Assembly: GCF_000714545.1 (NCBI RefSeq)
Contig: NZ_AUNB01000018.1
Coordinates: forward strand, 1 to 64,000
From: Thioclava indica
GTDB taxonomy: Bacteria > Pseudomonadota > Alphaproteobacteria > Rhodobacterales > Rhodobacteraceae
DNA: 64,000 nt
Direction: 5' to 3'
The translations under genes were made by a program, and so were the position numbers. Below the pieces are notes generated by a model. It saw only the letters and a list, made by a program, of their open reading frames with translations, was not told the origin of the DNA and did no database searches. Shown here piece after piece: positions 17,551 through 27,919 of this stretch (the stretch's first letter is position 1; each line of letters starts with the position of its first letter).

Positions 17551-18654
17551 ATGAGCGATCTGAAACAGACGCCGCTTTACGATCTGCACAGGGAACTGGG
17601 CGCGAAAATGGTGCCGTTCGCGGGCTATGCGATGCCGGTGCAATATCCGTTGGGCGTGATGAAAGAACATCTGCACACGCGCGCGCAGGCCGGGCTGTTT
17701 GATGTCAGCCATATGGGGCAGGTGATTTTGCCCGGATCCGATGCGGCCGCAGCCCTTGAGGCGCTGGTGCCGGTCAATCTGGTCGGGCTGGGCGAGAGCC
17801 GTCAGCGCTACGCGATGTTCACCAATGATGCGGGCGGGATTCTGGACGATCTGATGGTCGCCAATCGCGGCGATCACCTGTTCGTCGTGGTCAATGCGGC
17901 CTGCAAAGAGGCGGATCTGGCCCACCTGCGCGCCCATATTCCCGAGGTTGTCGAGATCGCCGACCGTGCGCTTTTGGCGCTGCAAGGACCGGCGGCTGAA
18001 ACGGCACTTGAGACGCTGGTTCCGGGCGTGGCGGCGATGCGGTTCATGGATGTCGCGACGTTCGACTGGCAGGGGGCCGAGCTGTGGATTTCGCGCTCGG
18101 GCTACACCGGCGAGGACGGGTTTGAAATCTCGGTTCCCGCCGCGCAGGCCGAGGCATTCGCGCGCGCATTGCTGGCGATGGAGGCGGTCGAACCGATTGG
18201 TTTGGGCGCGCGCGATAGCCTGCGGCTTGAGGCGGGGCTGTGCCTGTATGGCCATGACATCGACACCACTACCACGCCGGTTGAGGCCAATCTCGCTTGG
18301 GCGATCCAGAAAATCCGCCGCACCGGTGGCGCGCGCGAAGGCGGCTTTCCGGGCGCGGATGTGATCTTGGCGAAGCTTGAAACCGGGGCTACGCGCCAAC
18401 GCGTTGGCCTGCGCCCGCAGGGTCGCGCGCCAATGCGCGAAGGCGTTGAAATCTATGCCGATGCCGAGGGTGGCACGCCGATTGGCACGGTTACGTCAGG
18501 CGGCTTTGGCCCCTCGATTGAGGCCCCGATGGCGATGGCTTATTTGCCCGCCGATCTGCCCGAGGGCACGACGGTTTACGGCGAGGTGCGCGGCAAACGT
18601 CTGCCCGCTGTGATCGCGCCGATGCCCTTCCAACCCACCACCTATAAACGTTGA
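17551..18654 (+). CDS. gcvT: Glycine cleavage system T protein (aminomethyltransferase)
   Basis: Transfers the methylene group from the aminomethyl-lipoyl H protein to tetrahydrofolate, releasing ammonia. The 367-residue product begins with a typical [29 protein letters not shown]-like start, has the folate-binding GCV_T domain (about 40-260) and a C-terminal barrel domain. ATG 17551 follows GGGGAGAAGG; the 17 extra upstream codons belong to the riboswitch leader. First gene of gcvT-gcvH-gcvP under the glycine riboswitch. Confidence 0.96.
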   Translation: MSDLKQTPLYDLHRELGAKMVPFAGYAMPVQYPLGVMKEHLHTRAQAGLFDVSHMGQVILPGSDAAAALEALVPVNLVGLGESRQRYAMFTNDAGGILDDLMVANRGDHLFVVVNAACKEADLAHLRAHIPEVVEIADRALLALQGPAAETALETLVPGVAAMRFMDVATFDWQGAELWISRSGYTGEDGFEISVPAAQAEAFARALLAMEAVEPIGLGARDSLRLEAGLCLYGHDIDTTTTPVEANLAWAIQKIRRTGGAREGGFPGADVILAKLETGATRQRVGLRPQGRAPMREGVEIYADAEGGTPIGTVTSGGFGPSIEAPMAMAYLPADLPEGTTVYGEVRGKRLPAVIAPMPFQPTTYKR

Positions 18655-18680
18655 AAAAACGACCGACAGGAGAGCGACAG

Positions 18681-19040
18681 ATGAAGTTTACGCAAGACCA
18701 TGAATGGCTGAAACCCGAGGGCGATCTTGTGATCGTCGGCATCACGAAACACGCAAGCGAACAGCTTGGCGATGTGGTGTTTGTTGAACTCCCCGAAGCC
18801 GGAACCGAAGTGTCCAAAGGCGACGAAATCTGCGTGATCGAAAGCGTCAAGGCCGCGTCTGATATCGTCGCACCGCTGGATGGCGAGATCGTCGCGGTGA
18901 ACGAGGATCTGGCCGACAATCCGGGCCTCGTGAACGAAGATCCGATGGGTAAGGCATGGTTTTTCAAGATGAAACTGGCCGATATGTCCGCGCTTGATGG
19001 CTTTATGGACGAAGCCGCTTACACCAAATTTATCGGATAA
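18681..19040 (+). CDS. gcvH: Glycine cleavage system H protein
   Basis: Lipoyl carrier that shuttles the aminomethyl group between the P, T and L proteins. It has 119 residues, starting [11 protein letters not shown]. The lipoylated lysine is Lys57 in the IESVKAASD motif. ATG 18681 has a CAGGAGAG ribosome site; an earlier in-frame ATG at 18651 overlaps the gcvT stop and was rejected. It lies 26 nt after gcvT and 5 nt before gcvP. The L protein gene is not in the window; it is usually shared with other dehydrogenases. Confidence 0.96.
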   Translation: MKFTQDHEWLKPEGDLVIVGITKHASEQLGDVVFVELPEAGTEVSKGDEICVIESVKAASDIVAPLDGEIVAVNEDLADNPGLVNEDPMGKAWFFKMKLADMSALDGFMDEAAYTKFIG

Positions 19041-19045
19041 TCGCC

Positions 19046-21883
19046 ATGTTCACCCCCACGACCTATGACACTTATGATTTCGCCAATCGCCGCCATATCG
19101 GGCCGTCGCCAGACGAGATGGCCGAGATGCTCAAGGCTGTGGGGGCGCGCGATCTGGATGCGCTGATTGACGAAACCGTGCCCAAATCCATCCGTCAGGC
19201 TGAGCCGCTTGGCTGGGCGCCGCTCACCGAATATGCCTTGCTGCAAAAGATGGAGGAGGTGGGCCGCAAGAACCGCGTGATGGTGAGCCTGATCGGGCAG
19301 GGCTATTACGGCACGGTCACCCCGCCTGCGATCCAGCGCAATATCCTTGAAAATCCGGCTTGGTATACCGCCTACACGCCCTATCAGCCCGAGATTGCGC
19401 AGGGCCGTCTTGAGGCGCTGCTGAACTTTCAGACCGTGGTGTCGGACCTGACCGGGCTGCCGGTGGCCAATGCCTCGCTGCTCGATGAGGCAACGGCGGC
19501 GGCCGAGGCGATGACGATGGCGCAGCGCGTGGCGAAATCCAAGGCGAGCGCGTTTTTCGTCGATGAAAACTGCCACCCCCAGACCATCGAGGTGATCAAA
19601 ACCCGCGCGCGACCGCTGGGGATTGAGGTGACCGTGGGCGCGCCCGAGGATCTGAACGCTGATCAAGTCTTTGGTGCGATTTTCCAGTATCCCGGCACCT
19701 ACGGCCATGTGCGTGACTTTACCGCCCAATGCGACGCGCTGCACGCGGCCAAAGCAGTGGCGATCATGGCAACCGATCTGCTGGCGCTGTGCCTGCTGAA
19801 GGAACCCGGCGCGATGGGGGCCGATATTGCGGTCGGCTCGGCGCAGCGGTTCGGTGTGCAGATGGGTTATGGCGGGCCGCATGCTGCCTTTATGGCGTGT
19901 CGCGATGAGATGAAACGCGCGATGCCGGGGCGCATTGTCGGGGTCTCGGTCGATGCCCATGGCAACCGCGCCTATCGCCTGTCCCTGCAAACCCGTGAAC
20001 AGCATATCCGGCGCGAAAAAGCCACCTCGAACGTCTGCACCGCGCAGGCGTTGCTGGCGGTGATGGCCTCGTTTTACGCCGTTTTCCATGGTCCGATGGG
20101 GCTGCGCGCAATTGCCGAGCGGGTGCATTTCATCACCACCCATGTCGCCAACGCGCTGCGCGAGGCGGGGGCCGTGGTCGAACCCGATGCGTTCTTTGAC
20201 ACGCTTACGGTCAAGGTTGGCGTGGGGCAGGCGGGCATCATGGCCGCCGCGCGTCATCGCGGGATCAACCTGCGTAAAGTGGGGCGCGACCGCGTTGGTA
20301 TTTCTATCGACGAGACCACCGACGAGGGGATCGTGACGCGCCTGCTGGATGCGTTCGGGATCGAGGCCGTCGGCCCGCAACCCGGCGCTTTGGGCGTTCC
20401 CGAGGCGATGCTGCGCGCCAGCGAATATCTGACCCATCCGGTGTTCCACATGAACCGCGCCGAGTCCGAAATGATGCGCTACATGCGCCGCCTCTCGGAT
20501 CGTGATCTGGCGCTGGACCGGGCGATGATTCCGCTGGGATCGTGCACGATGAAGCTCAACGCTGCCGCCGAGATGATGCCGCTGACATGGCCCGAGTTCG
20601 GCTCGTTGCACCCGTTCGTGCCTGCCGATCAGGCCGCGGGCTATCACGAGGCGATCGCCGATCTGACGGAGAAACTCTGCGAAATCACCGGATATGATGC
20701 GTTCTCGATGCAGCCCAATTCGGGCGCGCAGGGGGAATATGCGGGTCTGCTGACGATTTCGGCCTATCACCGCGCGAATGGTGATGATCAACGCGATGTC
20801 TGCCTGATCCCGATGTCGGCGCATGGGACGAATCCGGCCTCGGCGCATATGGCGGGGATGAAGGTCGTCGTGGTCAATTCCGCCCCTAATGGCGATGTGG
20901 ATCTTGAGGATTTTACGGCCAAGGCCAAGGCGGCGGGCGCGAACCTTGCGGCTTGCATGATCACCTATCCCTCGACGCACGGGGTGTTTGAGGAGACGGT
21001 AAAACGGGTCTGCGAGATCACCCACGAACATGGCGGTCAGGTCTATATTGACGGGGCCAATATGAACGCGCTGGTCGGGCTGGTGAAACCCGGCGAGATC
21101 GGCGGTGATGTCAGCCACCTGAACCTGCACAAGACTTTCGCGATTCCCCATGGCGGCGGTGGTCCGGGCATGGGGCCGATTGGCGTGCGCGCCCATCTTG
21201 CGCCCTTCCTGCCCGGCCATGGCGAGACCGGGGGCGACGAAGGTCCGGTGAGCGCGGCTCCCTACGGATCGGCCTCGATCCTGCTGATTTCATGGGCTTA
21301 TGTCCTGATGATGGGCGGGGCAGGGCTTACGCAGGCGACGCGTGTGGCGATTTTGAACGCCAATTATATCGCGGCGCGGCTGAAATCTGCCTATCCGATC
21401 TTGTTCATGGGCAATCGGGGCCGCGTGGCGCATGAATGCATTTTGGATACGCGCAAATTTGCCGAAGTCGGGGTGAGCGTCGATGATATCGCCAAGCGGC
21501 TGGTCGACAACGGGTTCCACGCCCCCACGATGTCTTGGCCGGTCTCGGGGACCTTGATGGTGGAACCGACCGAAAGCGAGACAAAGGCCGAAATCGACCG
21601 CTTTATCACAGCCCTTCTCGCGATCCGTGATGAGATCGCGGCGGTGGAAAACGGAGAGATTTCCGCCGAGGACAGCCCGCTGCGCCACGCGCCCCACACC
21701 GTCGAAGATTTGGTGACCGACTGGGATCGCGCCTATTCGCGTGAGGCGGGCTGTTTCCCGCCCGGAGCCTTCCGCGTGGACAAGTATTGGCCCCCCGTCG
21801 GGCGCGTCGATAACGTGTTTGGTGATCGTAACTTGGTCTGCATCTGCCCGCCGCTTGAAGCCTATGTGGAGGGCGCAGAATAA
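19046..21883 (+). CDS. gcvP: Glycine dehydrogenase (decarboxylating), P protein
   Basis: PLP enzyme that decarboxylates glycine and loads the aminomethyl group on GcvH. The 945-residue single-chain form carries an N-terminal half (about 1-450) and a C-terminal half (about 450-945). The PLP-binding lysine is Lys696 in HLNLHKTF, followed by the glycine loop [12 protein letters not shown]. The start [21 protein letters not shown] is usual for the family. Last gene of the operon, followed by a hairpin. Confidence 0.97.
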   Translation: MFTPTTYDTYDFANRRHIGPSPDEMAEMLKAVGARDLDALIDETVPKSIRQAEPLGWAPLTEYALLQKMEEVGRKNRVMVSLIGQGYYGTVTPPAIQRNILENPAWYTAYTPYQPEIAQGRLEALLNFQTVVSDLTGLPVANASLLDEATAAAEAMTMAQRVAKSKASAFFVDENCHPQTIEVIKTRARPLGIEVTVGAPEDLNADQVFGAIFQYPGTYGHVRDFTAQCDALHAAKAVAIMATDLLALCLLKEPGAMGADIAVGSAQRFGVQMGYGGPHAAFMACRDEMKRAMPGRIVGVSVDAHGNRAYRLSLQTREQHIRREKATSNVCTAQALLAVMASFYAVFHGPMGLRAIAERVHFITTHVANALREAGAVVEPDAFFDTLTVKVGVGQAGIMAAARHRGINLRKVGRDRVGISIDETTDEGIVTRLLDAFGIEAVGPQPGALGVPEAMLRASEYLTHPVFHMNRAESEMMRYMRRLSDRDLALDRAMIPLGSCTMKLNAAAEMMPLTWPEFGSLHPFVPADQAAGYHEAIADLTEKLCEITGYDAFSMQPNSGAQGEYAGLLTISAYHRANGDDQRDVCLIPMSAHGTNPASAHMAGMKVVVVNSAPNGDVDLEDFTAKAKAAGANLAACMITYPSTHGVFEETVKRVCEITHEHGGQVYIDGANMNALVGLVKPGEIGGDVSHLNLHKTFAIPHGGGGPGMGPIGVRAHLAPFLPGHGETGGDEGPVSAAPYGSASILLISWAYVLMMGGAGLTQATRVAILNANYIAARLKSAYPILFMGNRGRVAHECILDTRKFAEVGVSVDDIAKRLVDNGFHAPTMSWPVSGTLMVEPTESETKAEIDRFITALLAIRDEIAAVENGEISAEDSPLRHAPHTVEDLVTDWDRAYSREAGCFPPGAFRVDKYWPPVGRVDNVFGDRNLVCICPPLEAYVEGAE

Positions 21884-21888
21884 ACAGG

Positions 21889-21909
21889 CTGGGGGGCGCT
21901 GCCCCCCAG
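21889..21909 (+). terminator. Terminator hairpin after gcvP (dispersed-repeat type)
   Basis: Perfect 9-bp stem CTGGGGGGC/GCCCCCCAG around GCT, 5 nt past the gcvP stop, followed by ACCCCCCGGGATATTTGAAA. From memory, this CCCCCCGGGATATTT-flanked hairpin is a frequent intergenic element in Rhodobacteraceae; only one copy was noticed here. Confidence 0.65.
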
Positions 21910-22005
21910 ACCCCCCGGGATATTTGAAACACTTGGAAGCCAGAGGGATTGTCGCAAGCAACCGCGCAGTGTAGCAATGTTTGCGTTAACACAAGGAGAT
22001 CCGAG

Positions 22006-22929
22006 ATGATCCTGAGCTGTGGAGAGGCATTGATCGACATGCTGCCGCGTCAAAGCGCGCAGGGCGAAACTGCCTTTGCGCCCTATCCCGGCGGCGCGGT
22101 GTTCAATACGGCGATTGCGCTGGGGCGATTGGGCGCGCGCTCGGGGTTCTTCTCGGGGCTCTCGGACGATCTGTTTGGCCAGATGCTGGTTAACGCACTC
22201 GCGGAATCTGGGGTGGATGCAGGGCTGGCGGTGCGCTCTGATCGACCGACGACATTGGCTTTCGTGACGCTAATTGATGGCCATGCGCGCTATGCGTTTT
22301 ACGATGAGAATACGGCGGGCCGGATGCTGTACGAGGAGGATCTGCCAGCCGTGCCGGAAGGCGTTAACGCGCTGTTTTTCGGTGGGATTTCCTTGCCGGT
22401 GGAGCCTTGCGGCGCGAGCTACGAGGCCCTGATGCTGCGCGAAGCACCCAGCCGTGTCACGATGATCGACCCCAATATCCGTCCCGGTTTTATTCGCGAT
22501 GAGGCGGCCTATCGCGCGCGTCTGGACCGGATGATGGCGGCCGCAGATATCGTTAAGATCTCGGATGAGGATCTTCGCTGGATCGAAGGCTCCGGAACGA
22601 TTGACGAATTGGCGCGCAAGGTCTTGGCGCGCGGCGCGAAACTGGTTTTTGTGACCGAAGGCGCGACGGGCGCGCATGGGTTTTCTGCCGATCACGAGGT
22701 GTTCGCACCGGCCCGCAAGGTTGAGGTCGTCGACACGGTCGGTGCGGGCGATACGTTTAATGCGGGTGTTTTGGCCGCGTTGGATCGCGCGGGCACGTTG
22801 GACAAAGATTCTGTGGCGGGGGCTGATGAGGGGCTGATCCGCGCCTGTCTGGACCTTGGTGTTGCCGCAGCGGCGGTCGTTGTCAGCCGCGCCGGGGCAA
22901 ATCCGCCTTGGGCTGAGGAGCTTGCGTGA
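22006..22929 (+). CDS. PfkB-family carbohydrate kinase (fructokinase-like)
   Basis: A 307-residue ribokinase-fold kinase. It starts [14 protein letters not shown], a pattern common in fructokinases. It has the [16 protein letters not shown] substrate motif near residue 28 and [10 protein letters not shown] near the C terminus for ATP and catalysis. The likely reaction is fructose to fructose 6-phosphate. ATG 22006 follows AAGGAGATCCG. Its stop overlaps the GTG start of dtd by 4 nt, so the two are coupled. Confidence 0.85.
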   Translation: MILSCGEALIDMLPRQSAQGETAFAPYPGGAVFNTAIALGRLGARSGFFSGLSDDLFGQMLVNALAESGVDAGLAVRSDRPTTLAFVTLIDGHARYAFYDENTAGRMLYEEDLPAVPEGVNALFFGGISLPVEPCGASYEALMLREAPSRVTMIDPNIRPGFIRDEAAYRARLDRMMAAADIVKISDEDLRWIEGSGTIDELARKVLARGAKLVFVTEGATGAHGFSADHEVFAPARKVEVVDTVGAGDTFNAGVLAALDRAGTLDKDSVAGADEGLIRACLDLGVAAAAVVVSRAGANPPWAEELA

Positions 22930-23375
22930 GAGCACTTATCCAACGTGTTTCGCGCGCTTCGGTCACGGTTTCGGGCGCAAGAATTGCAGAAATCCAACAT
23001 GGGCTGCTAATCTTGGTCTGTGCGATGTCGGGTGATGATCCGAGCGCCGCCGAGAAGCTGGCGGCGCGCGTGGCCAAGCTGCGCATCTTTAAGGATGAGG
23101 CCGGGAAGATGAATCTTTCGGTCAGCGATGTGGGTGGTTCCTGTCTAGCGGTAAGCCAGTTCACGCTGGCCGGAGATACGTCGCGCGGCAATCGCCCCGG
23201 CTTTTCCAGCGCCGCGCCGCCGGATCAGGGCGAACGCCTGTATCAGCATTTCGCCGATCATCTGGAGACGCTTGGCCTGCCGGTTCAGACGGGGGAATTC
23301 GGGGCGGATATGGCGGTGGAATTGCTTAATGACGGTCCGGTGACGATCTGGATGGATAGCGCAGATCGCGGCTAG
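22926..23375 (+). CDS. dtd: D-aminoacyl-tRNA deacylase
   Basis: Removes D-amino acids (and glycine mischarged on tRNA-Ala) from tRNA, a translation quality-control enzyme. It has 149 residues, starting at GTG 22926 ([13 protein letters not shown]). The two DTD active-site motifs are visible: SQFTLAG in the middle and NDGPVT (NxGPxT type) near the end. It is coupled to the fructokinase gene by a GTGA overlap. Its stop shares CTAG with the convergent gene that follows. Confidence 0.95.
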   Translation: MRALIQRVSRASVTVSGARIAEIQHGLLILVCAMSGDDPSAAEKLAARVAKLRIFKDEAGKMNLSVSDVGGSCLAVSQFTLAGDTSRGNRPGFSSAAPPDQGERLYQHFADHLETLGLPVQTGEFGADMAVELLNDGPVTIWMDSADRG

Positions 23376-23833
23376 CCGACCGCGCCTTCCTCTAGCTTGA
23401 GCTTGACCTCAAGCAGCACTTCTTGCAGGGCCTGCGCCTCTTTAAGCATCCGCTTGGCCTCGTTCAGGCTGATCGTGCCATCGGCAATCGAGACATGATA
23501 TTCCGCCATCAGCATTGCAAACCGCTGGCTCAGCGCGACCACATCCGAGTTGATCGAACTGCCAGACGCGTTGCGCCGCGCCTCATTCCAGCTCAGCGTG
23601 ACGCCTGCTAGATCGGCCATCGCGGCAGTGACATGTGGATAGCTTGCCTCGGCCTCAAGACGGGCGGCCACATCAAGGGGCATGAAGCGCGCGCTATTGT
23701 CGGGATCCATCGAGTAATAACGCCCCAGCGTGGCCTTTGACTTGCCGCAGATACGCGCCGCCGCCTCGATGCCGATGTCTTTCACCAGCGCCTCGCTGTG
23801 CTTCTTCAAGTAGTTGCCGACCTGATCGCTCAT
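23372..23833 (-). CDS. Hypothetical helical protein with an N-terminal HTH-like segment, 153 aa
   Basis: Starts at ATG 23833; the open frame continues far upstream, but that part is antisense to tdk and was cut off. Residues about 20-45 ([20 protein letters not shown]) look like a helix-turn-helix, so a DNA-binding role is possible, perhaps like phage CII-type regulators. The C-terminal third (about 120-150) is Glu/Lys/Leu-rich and coiled-coil-like. I do not recognise a named family. It is divergent from tdk, and its stop overlaps the dtd stop. Confidence 0.65.
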   Translation of the reverse strand: MSDQVGNYLKKHSEALVKDIGIEAAARICGKSKATLGRYYSMDPDNSARFMPLDVAARLEAEASYPHVTAAMADLAGVTLSWNEARRNASGSSINSDVVALSQRFAMLMAEYHVSIADGTISLNEAKRMLKEAQALQEVLLEVKLKLEEGAVG

Positions 23834-24055
23834 ATCCAAGCCCTGTTGTGGGAATAATGCCCTGCCATTCCCCTTAAACCGCGCCGCGCGATTTGTCACA
23901 TCATAAGCCAACGAGAACGGGGCTAAACCCTGTCGCACGGTGAGTTTCAGCTCTGGATACCCAAACCATTCAGAGTTGGCGGACTCTGCCTGACGGACCC
24001 CAAGCCGGAAGGCAGAGCCTTGCCGCCGCCGTTTCGGGGCGGTATGGCGTGGCGC

Positions 24056-24640
24056 ATGGCAAAGCTCTATTTTCACTATTCGACGATGAATGCGGGCAAA
24101 AGCACGTTGCTGCTGCAGGCATCCTATAACTACATCGAACGCGGCATGGCGACGATGCTGATCACGGCGCGGCTGGACCATCGCGCAGGCCACAATCAGA
24201 TCGCTAGTCGGATCGGGATCGGGGCAGAGGCCGAAAGCTTCTCGCCAGACACCGATATGTTCGAAATGATCAAGGATCGGCTGGATTCTGGTCCCTGTGC
24301 CTGCATTTTTGTTGATGAATCACAATTTCTGAACGATGCGCAAGTCTGGCAACTGGCCCGCGCCGTGGATGATCTGGGCGTGCCGGTGATGTGTTACGGG
24401 CTGCGCGTCGATTTTCAGGGCAAGCTGTTTCCCGGCTCGGCGGCGCTGTTGGCGCTGGCCGATGAAATGCGCGAGGTGCGCACGATTTGTCATTGCGGAA
24501 AAAAGGCCTCGATGGTGGTGCGGATGGGGCCAGATGGGACCGCCTTGCATGACGGCGATCAAGTGCAGATCGGCGGCAACGAGACCTATGTCAGCCTGTG
24601 TCGCCGCCATTGGCGCGCCGCGATGGGTGAGCGGGTCTAG
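24056..24640 (+). CDS. tdk: Thymidine kinase
   Basis: Phosphorylates thymidine (and deoxyuridine) for salvage. It has 194 residues of the type II TK family: P-loop MNAGKST near the start, the catalytic DESQF, the lasso/substrate region, and a zinc site with cysteines in ICHCGKK and LCRRHW. ATG 24056 gives the family start MAKLYFHYSTMNAGKS. A second ATG at 24044 is in frame, and neither has a strong ribosome site. Confidence 0.95.
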   Translation: MAKLYFHYSTMNAGKSTLLLQASYNYIERGMATMLITARLDHRAGHNQIASRIGIGAEAESFSPDTDMFEMIKDRLDSGPCACIFVDESQFLNDAQVWQLARAVDDLGVPVMCYGLRVDFQGKLFPGSAALLALADEMREVRTICHCGKKASMVVRMGPDGTALHDGDQVQIGGNETYVSLCRRHWRAAMGERV

Positions 24641-25755
24641 ATCCGCTCTACCACGACCGAGCCGACCGAATATCCCGCCCCGAAAGAGCAGATTAGCCCG
24701 AGATCTCCGGGGGTGAAGTCATTGGAATGTTTGGCAAATGCGATGATCGAGCCAGCCGAGGACGTATTGGCGTAATCTTGCAGGATATTGGGCTGCTCGC
24801 CGGGCTCTGGGTCGCGGCCCAGCACCTTGCGACCCAGAAAATCGTTCATCGTTTTGTTGGCCTGATGCAGCCAGAGGCGGCGCAGATCTTGCGGGCTGAC
24901 GTCGGTTTCACTGAGATGTTCAAGGACGTGATGCGCGACCATCGGCATCACCTCTTTGAACACTTTGCGGCCCTCTTGCATGAACTGCATGTCGCGCCGA
25001 TCCGTGACGCCATCGGGGCGGGTGCGGCGCAGAAAACCGTTATTGTTGCGGATGTTGTTGGAAAACTCGGTGGCGCAGCGCGAGGAGCGGATCAGAAAGC
25101 CCTGCGTGTCATCTTCACGCCGCTCGATCAGGGTGGCGGTGGCGACATCGCCGAAGATGAAATGGCAGTCGCGGTCGCGCCATTCCAAGTGTCCCGAGGT
25201 GATTTCTGGGCTCACCACAAGCGCGCGGCGCACAGAACCGGTGCGGATCATGTCCGCTGCCGCCTGAATGCCAAACGTGGCTGAAGAACAGGCGACATTC
25301 ATATCAAATGCAAACCCGCCAGCGCCCAGAAGTTTTTGAATTTCAATGGCAACCGCAGGGTAGGCGCGTTCCATATTCGAGGCGGCGCAGATCACCAGAT
25401 CAACGTCTTCGCCGGTGCGGCCAGCCATTTTCAACGCCTGATTGCAGGCATCCAGCGCGATTTCGGCCATGATGCCGGGTTCGTCATCAGAGCGCTGGCG
25501 CAGCCGCGGATACATCCGTGCCGGGTCCAAAACGCCCGCCTTATCCATCACATGACGTTGCTCAATCCCCGAGGCTTTGAGGATGAACTCAACCGAGGAG
25601 TGATCCTTCGCCGTGACCTCGCCAGCGGCAATCGCATCGGCATTCTCGGCGTTAAAACGGTCCGCATAGGCGTTGAAGCTTTCGACCAGCTCGGCATTCG
25701 TGATGGTCTGTTCAGGGGTGAAAACCCCGGTTCCGGTGATGACGGCTTGCTGCAT
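24637..25755 (-). CDS. Beta-ketoacyl-ACP synthase III family protein (FabH paralogue)
   Basis: Thiolase-fold condensing enzyme of 372 residues, longer than housekeeping FabH (about 320). The catalytic triad is visible: Cys156 in NVACSSATFG, His in LWLHQANK and Asn in YANTSSAGS. ATG 25755 has a perfect AGGAGGAGCC ribosome site. The extra N-terminal insertion (about residues 28-60) marks a subgroup whose acyl substrate differs from FabH and is unknown. It follows a hydroxyacid dehydrogenase gene by 42 nt on the same strand. Confidence 0.85.
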   Translation of the reverse strand: MQQAVITGTGVFTPEQTITNAELVESFNAYADRFNAENADAIAAGEVTAKDHSSVEFILKASGIEQRHVMDKAGVLDPARMYPRLRQRSDDEPGIMAEIALDACNQALKMAGRTGEDVDLVICAASNMERAYPAVAIEIQKLLGAGGFAFDMNVACSSATFGIQAAADMIRTGSVRRALVVSPEITSGHLEWRDRDCHFIFGDVATATLIERREDDTQGFLIRSSRCATEFSNNIRNNNGFLRRTRPDGVTDRRDMQFMQEGRKVFKEVMPMVAHHVLEHLSETDVSPQDLRRLWLHQANKTMNDFLGRKVLGRDPEPGEQPNILQDYANTSSAGSIIAFAKHSNDFTPGDLGLICSFGAGYSVGSVVVERI

Positions 25756-25797
25756 TGGCTCCTCCTGTCCCGACACTCGGGCGGGGCGTGCAAAAGG

Positions 25798-26748
25798 TCA
25801 AGCGGTGACGCGATTGGGCGGGGAATTGCCGTCGCGAAACGCAATCAGATTGTCGAGCGCCATATGACCCATCGCGTCGCGCACCTCCAGCGCAGCGGTG
25901 CCCAGATGCGGCAGTAACGTTACGTTATCAAGCGCGCGCAACGCTTCGGGGACATGCGGCTCGTGTTCGTAGACATCCAGTCCGGCCCCGGCAATGGTGT
26001 CCGCTTGCAGTGCCGCGATCAGCGCGGTTTCCTGCACGATATCGCCGCGTGCGATGTTGATCAAATGCGCATGGGGTTGCAGTTTTGCGATTTCTGGCGC
26101 GTCGATCAGGTGATGCGTTGCTGGGCTTGCGGGCACCGCGACAACGACGAAATCGCACTTTTTCAACAATTCGTCCTGGCTGACCTGACGGGCGGGCAGG
26201 CCGGGATCGGGCAGGGGGGAGCGCTTGGTGAACAGCACCTCCATACCAAATCCGTAGTGGCAGCGTTTCGCGATTGCGGTGCCGATGCGGCCCATGCCGA
26301 TGATGCCCACGCGCTTGCCGCTGACATGCTGACCAAGGAACTGCGTGGGCGTCCATCCGGTCCAGTCGCCGCGCCGCACGAAACGCTCGCCTGCGCCTGC
26401 GCGCCGTGCGCTCATCAAGATCAGCGTCAGCGCGATATCGGCGGTGGCATCGGTGACCGCGCCGGGGGTGTTGGAGACCGTGACGCCAGCCGCCTGCGCG
26501 GCGGCCACGTCGATATGGTTATAGCCGACGCCGAAATTGGCGATCATTTTCGCGTGCGGCGCGGTTTTGAGCGCCCCCGCCGTCACCTGATCGCCCAGCG
26601 TCACCAGCAGCGCGTCGTAATCGGCGAGCGCCTGCGCAGCCTCGGCCTCATCCATCGGCGCGTTGCCTTTGCGGAAGGTCACGTCAAATTCGCGCGCAGC
26701 ACGGGCCTCGACCTCGGGGGTAAGTTGGCGTGTGACAAGCAGTTTCAT
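25798..26748 (-). CDS. D-isomer-specific 2-hydroxyacid dehydrogenase (glyoxylate/hydroxypyruvate reductase type)
   Basis: NAD(P)H-dependent reductase of 2-keto acids, 316 residues from ATG 26748. It has the Rossmann motif GIIGMGRIGTAIAKR, the catalytic Arg in NIARGDIV, the Glu in the LDVYEHEPHVP segment and the His in LLPHLGTA. These fit GhrB/glyoxylate reductase relatives. Its ATG overlaps the csaA stop (TGATG), so both are made from one message. Confidence 0.88.
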   Translation of the reverse strand: MKLLVTRQLTPEVEARAAREFDVTFRKGNAPMDEAEAAQALADYDALLVTLGDQVTAGALKTAPHAKMIANFGVGYNHIDVAAAQAAGVTVSNTPGAVTDATADIALTLILMSARRAGAGERFVRRGDWTGWTPTQFLGQHVSGKRVGIIGMGRIGTAIAKRCHYGFGMEVLFTKRSPLPDPGLPARQVSQDELLKKCDFVVVAVPASPATHHLIDAPEIAKLQPHAHLINIARGDIVQETALIAALQADTIAGAGLDVYEHEPHVPEALRALDNVTLLPHLGTAALEVRDAMGHMALDNLIAFRDGNSPPNRVTA

Positions 26749-27083
26749 CAAAACATCCGCCCGCCGATAGGCACGTCTTTGTCGGGCGTGAGCAGCACCA
26801 CTTCGCCCGTCTCATCGGGGATACCCAGCACCAAAGCCTCGGACATGAAGGGGCCGATCTGACGGGGCGGGAAATTCACCACGCCAAAGACCAGCTTTCC
26901 CACCAGTTCATCGGGTGTGTAATGCGTGGTGATCTGGGCTGAGCTTTTCTTGACGCCGATCTCGGGGCCGTAATCGACCCAAAGCTTGATCGCGGGTTTG
27001 CGCGCCTCGGGGAAGGGTTCTGCCTGAGTGACACGCCCGCAGCGAATATCGACCTTCATGAAATCATCGAAAGAGATCGTCAT
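26748..27083 (-). CDS. csaA: CsaA-type tRNA-binding protein
   Basis: A 111-residue OB-fold protein of the CsaA/Trbp111 family: start FDDFMKVDIRCGRV and a middle KSSAQITTHY segment are characteristic. Homologues bind structured tRNA and have been described as chaperone-like export helpers; the physiological role is unclear. It overlaps proC upstream by 4 nt and the hydroxyacid dehydrogenase downstream by 1 nt. Confidence 0.93.
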   Translation of the reverse strand: MTISFDDFMKVDIRCGRVTQAEPFPEARKPAIKLWVDYGPEIGVKKSSAQITTHYTPDELVGKLVFGVVNFPPRQIGPFMSEALVLGIPDETGEVVLLTPDKDVPIGGRMF

Positions 27084-27892
27084 TTCCCCAACTCCCGGTT
27101 GCGCGCGATATTGGCCGCCACGGCGCGGCGCATCAGCGGTGCCATGCCTGTGTCGGGGTCCATCAGCACGTTCAGCGCAGCCGCCGTGGTGCCCCCCGGA
27201 GAGGTCACATTTTCACGCAGCTTACTTGGCGTTTCATCGCTTTGCTCGGCCAGTGCGCCAGCCCCGCCAACGGTTGCCTTGGCCAGTTGCAGCGCAAGGT
27301 CGGGGGCCAGCCCCTCGGCCTCTCCCGCAGCAGCCATCACCTCGATCAGATGAAACACATAGGCCGGGCCAGAGCCGGACACGCCGATCACCGCATTTAT
27401 CTGCTCTTCGTTCTCAAGGCGCACGACTTGCCCCACGCCGGACATTAACTCTTGCGCAATATCAAGGTCTTGCGCAGTGGCCTTGGGGTTGCCAACAATC
27501 GCTGTCACGCCACGCCCGATGGCTGAGGGGGTGTTGGGCATCGCGCGCACAAGACGCGTTTGATCCCCTAGCATCCGCGCATAACCTTCCATCGTAATGC
27601 CCGCCGCGACCGTGACGAACAGCGTATCGCCCGTCCGCATCGTCGAAAGCTGTGACAATGCATCAGCCATCATCTGCGGCTTGACGGCAAGCAGCACGAC
27701 CGCCGGGTTATCGGGCAGGTCGGTGCTCAGATGTACGCCCGAGGCTTGCAGCCAGTCGGACGGGTGCGGGGTAATCACCCAGACGGATTTCGCAGGCAAT
27801 CCGCCCTGAAGCAGCCCCTGCAAAATCGCGCCGCCCATGCGGCCACAGCCCAAGATCACCAAACCACGGTCGGAAATGCTATCGAAACTCAT
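27080..27892 (-). CDS. proC: Pyrroline-5-carboxylate reductase
   Basis: Final step of proline synthesis: reduces 1-pyrroline-5-carboxylate with NAD(P)H. It has 270 residues with the N-terminal Rossmann motif LGCGRMGGAILQGLL and the family signature around residues 225-245, including the TSPGGTTAAAL segment. It sits in a run with the YbjN-like gene (27 nt upstream) and csaA (4-nt overlap). Confidence 0.95.
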   Translation of the reverse strand: MSFDSISDRGLVILGCGRMGGAILQGLLQGGLPAKSVWVITPHPSDWLQASGVHLSTDLPDNPAVVLLAVKPQMMADALSQLSTMRTGDTLFVTVAAGITMEGYARMLGDQTRLVRAMPNTPSAIGRGVTAIVGNPKATAQDLDIAQELMSGVGQVVRLENEEQINAVIGVSGSGPAYVFHLIEVMAAAGEAEGLAPDLALQLAKATVGGAGALAEQSDETPSKLRENVTSPGGTTAAALNVLMDPDTGMAPLMRRAVAANIARNRELGK

Positions 27893-27919
27893 GTTGCCCC
27901 CTTTGCGTTTGGGGGCAGA

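Noticed and set aside
19019-21220. 733-codon open frame on the minus strand opposite gcvP
   Set aside because: It is a His/Arg-rich shadow of gcvP caused by high GC; no ribosome site and no domain. gcvP itself is fully conserved in the plus frame.
23834-24193. N-terminal extension of the 153-residue hypothetical protein (to 273 codons)
   Set aside because: The extension runs through the tdk start region in antisense. ATG 23833 gives a compact protein with a ribosome-site-like AGGG.
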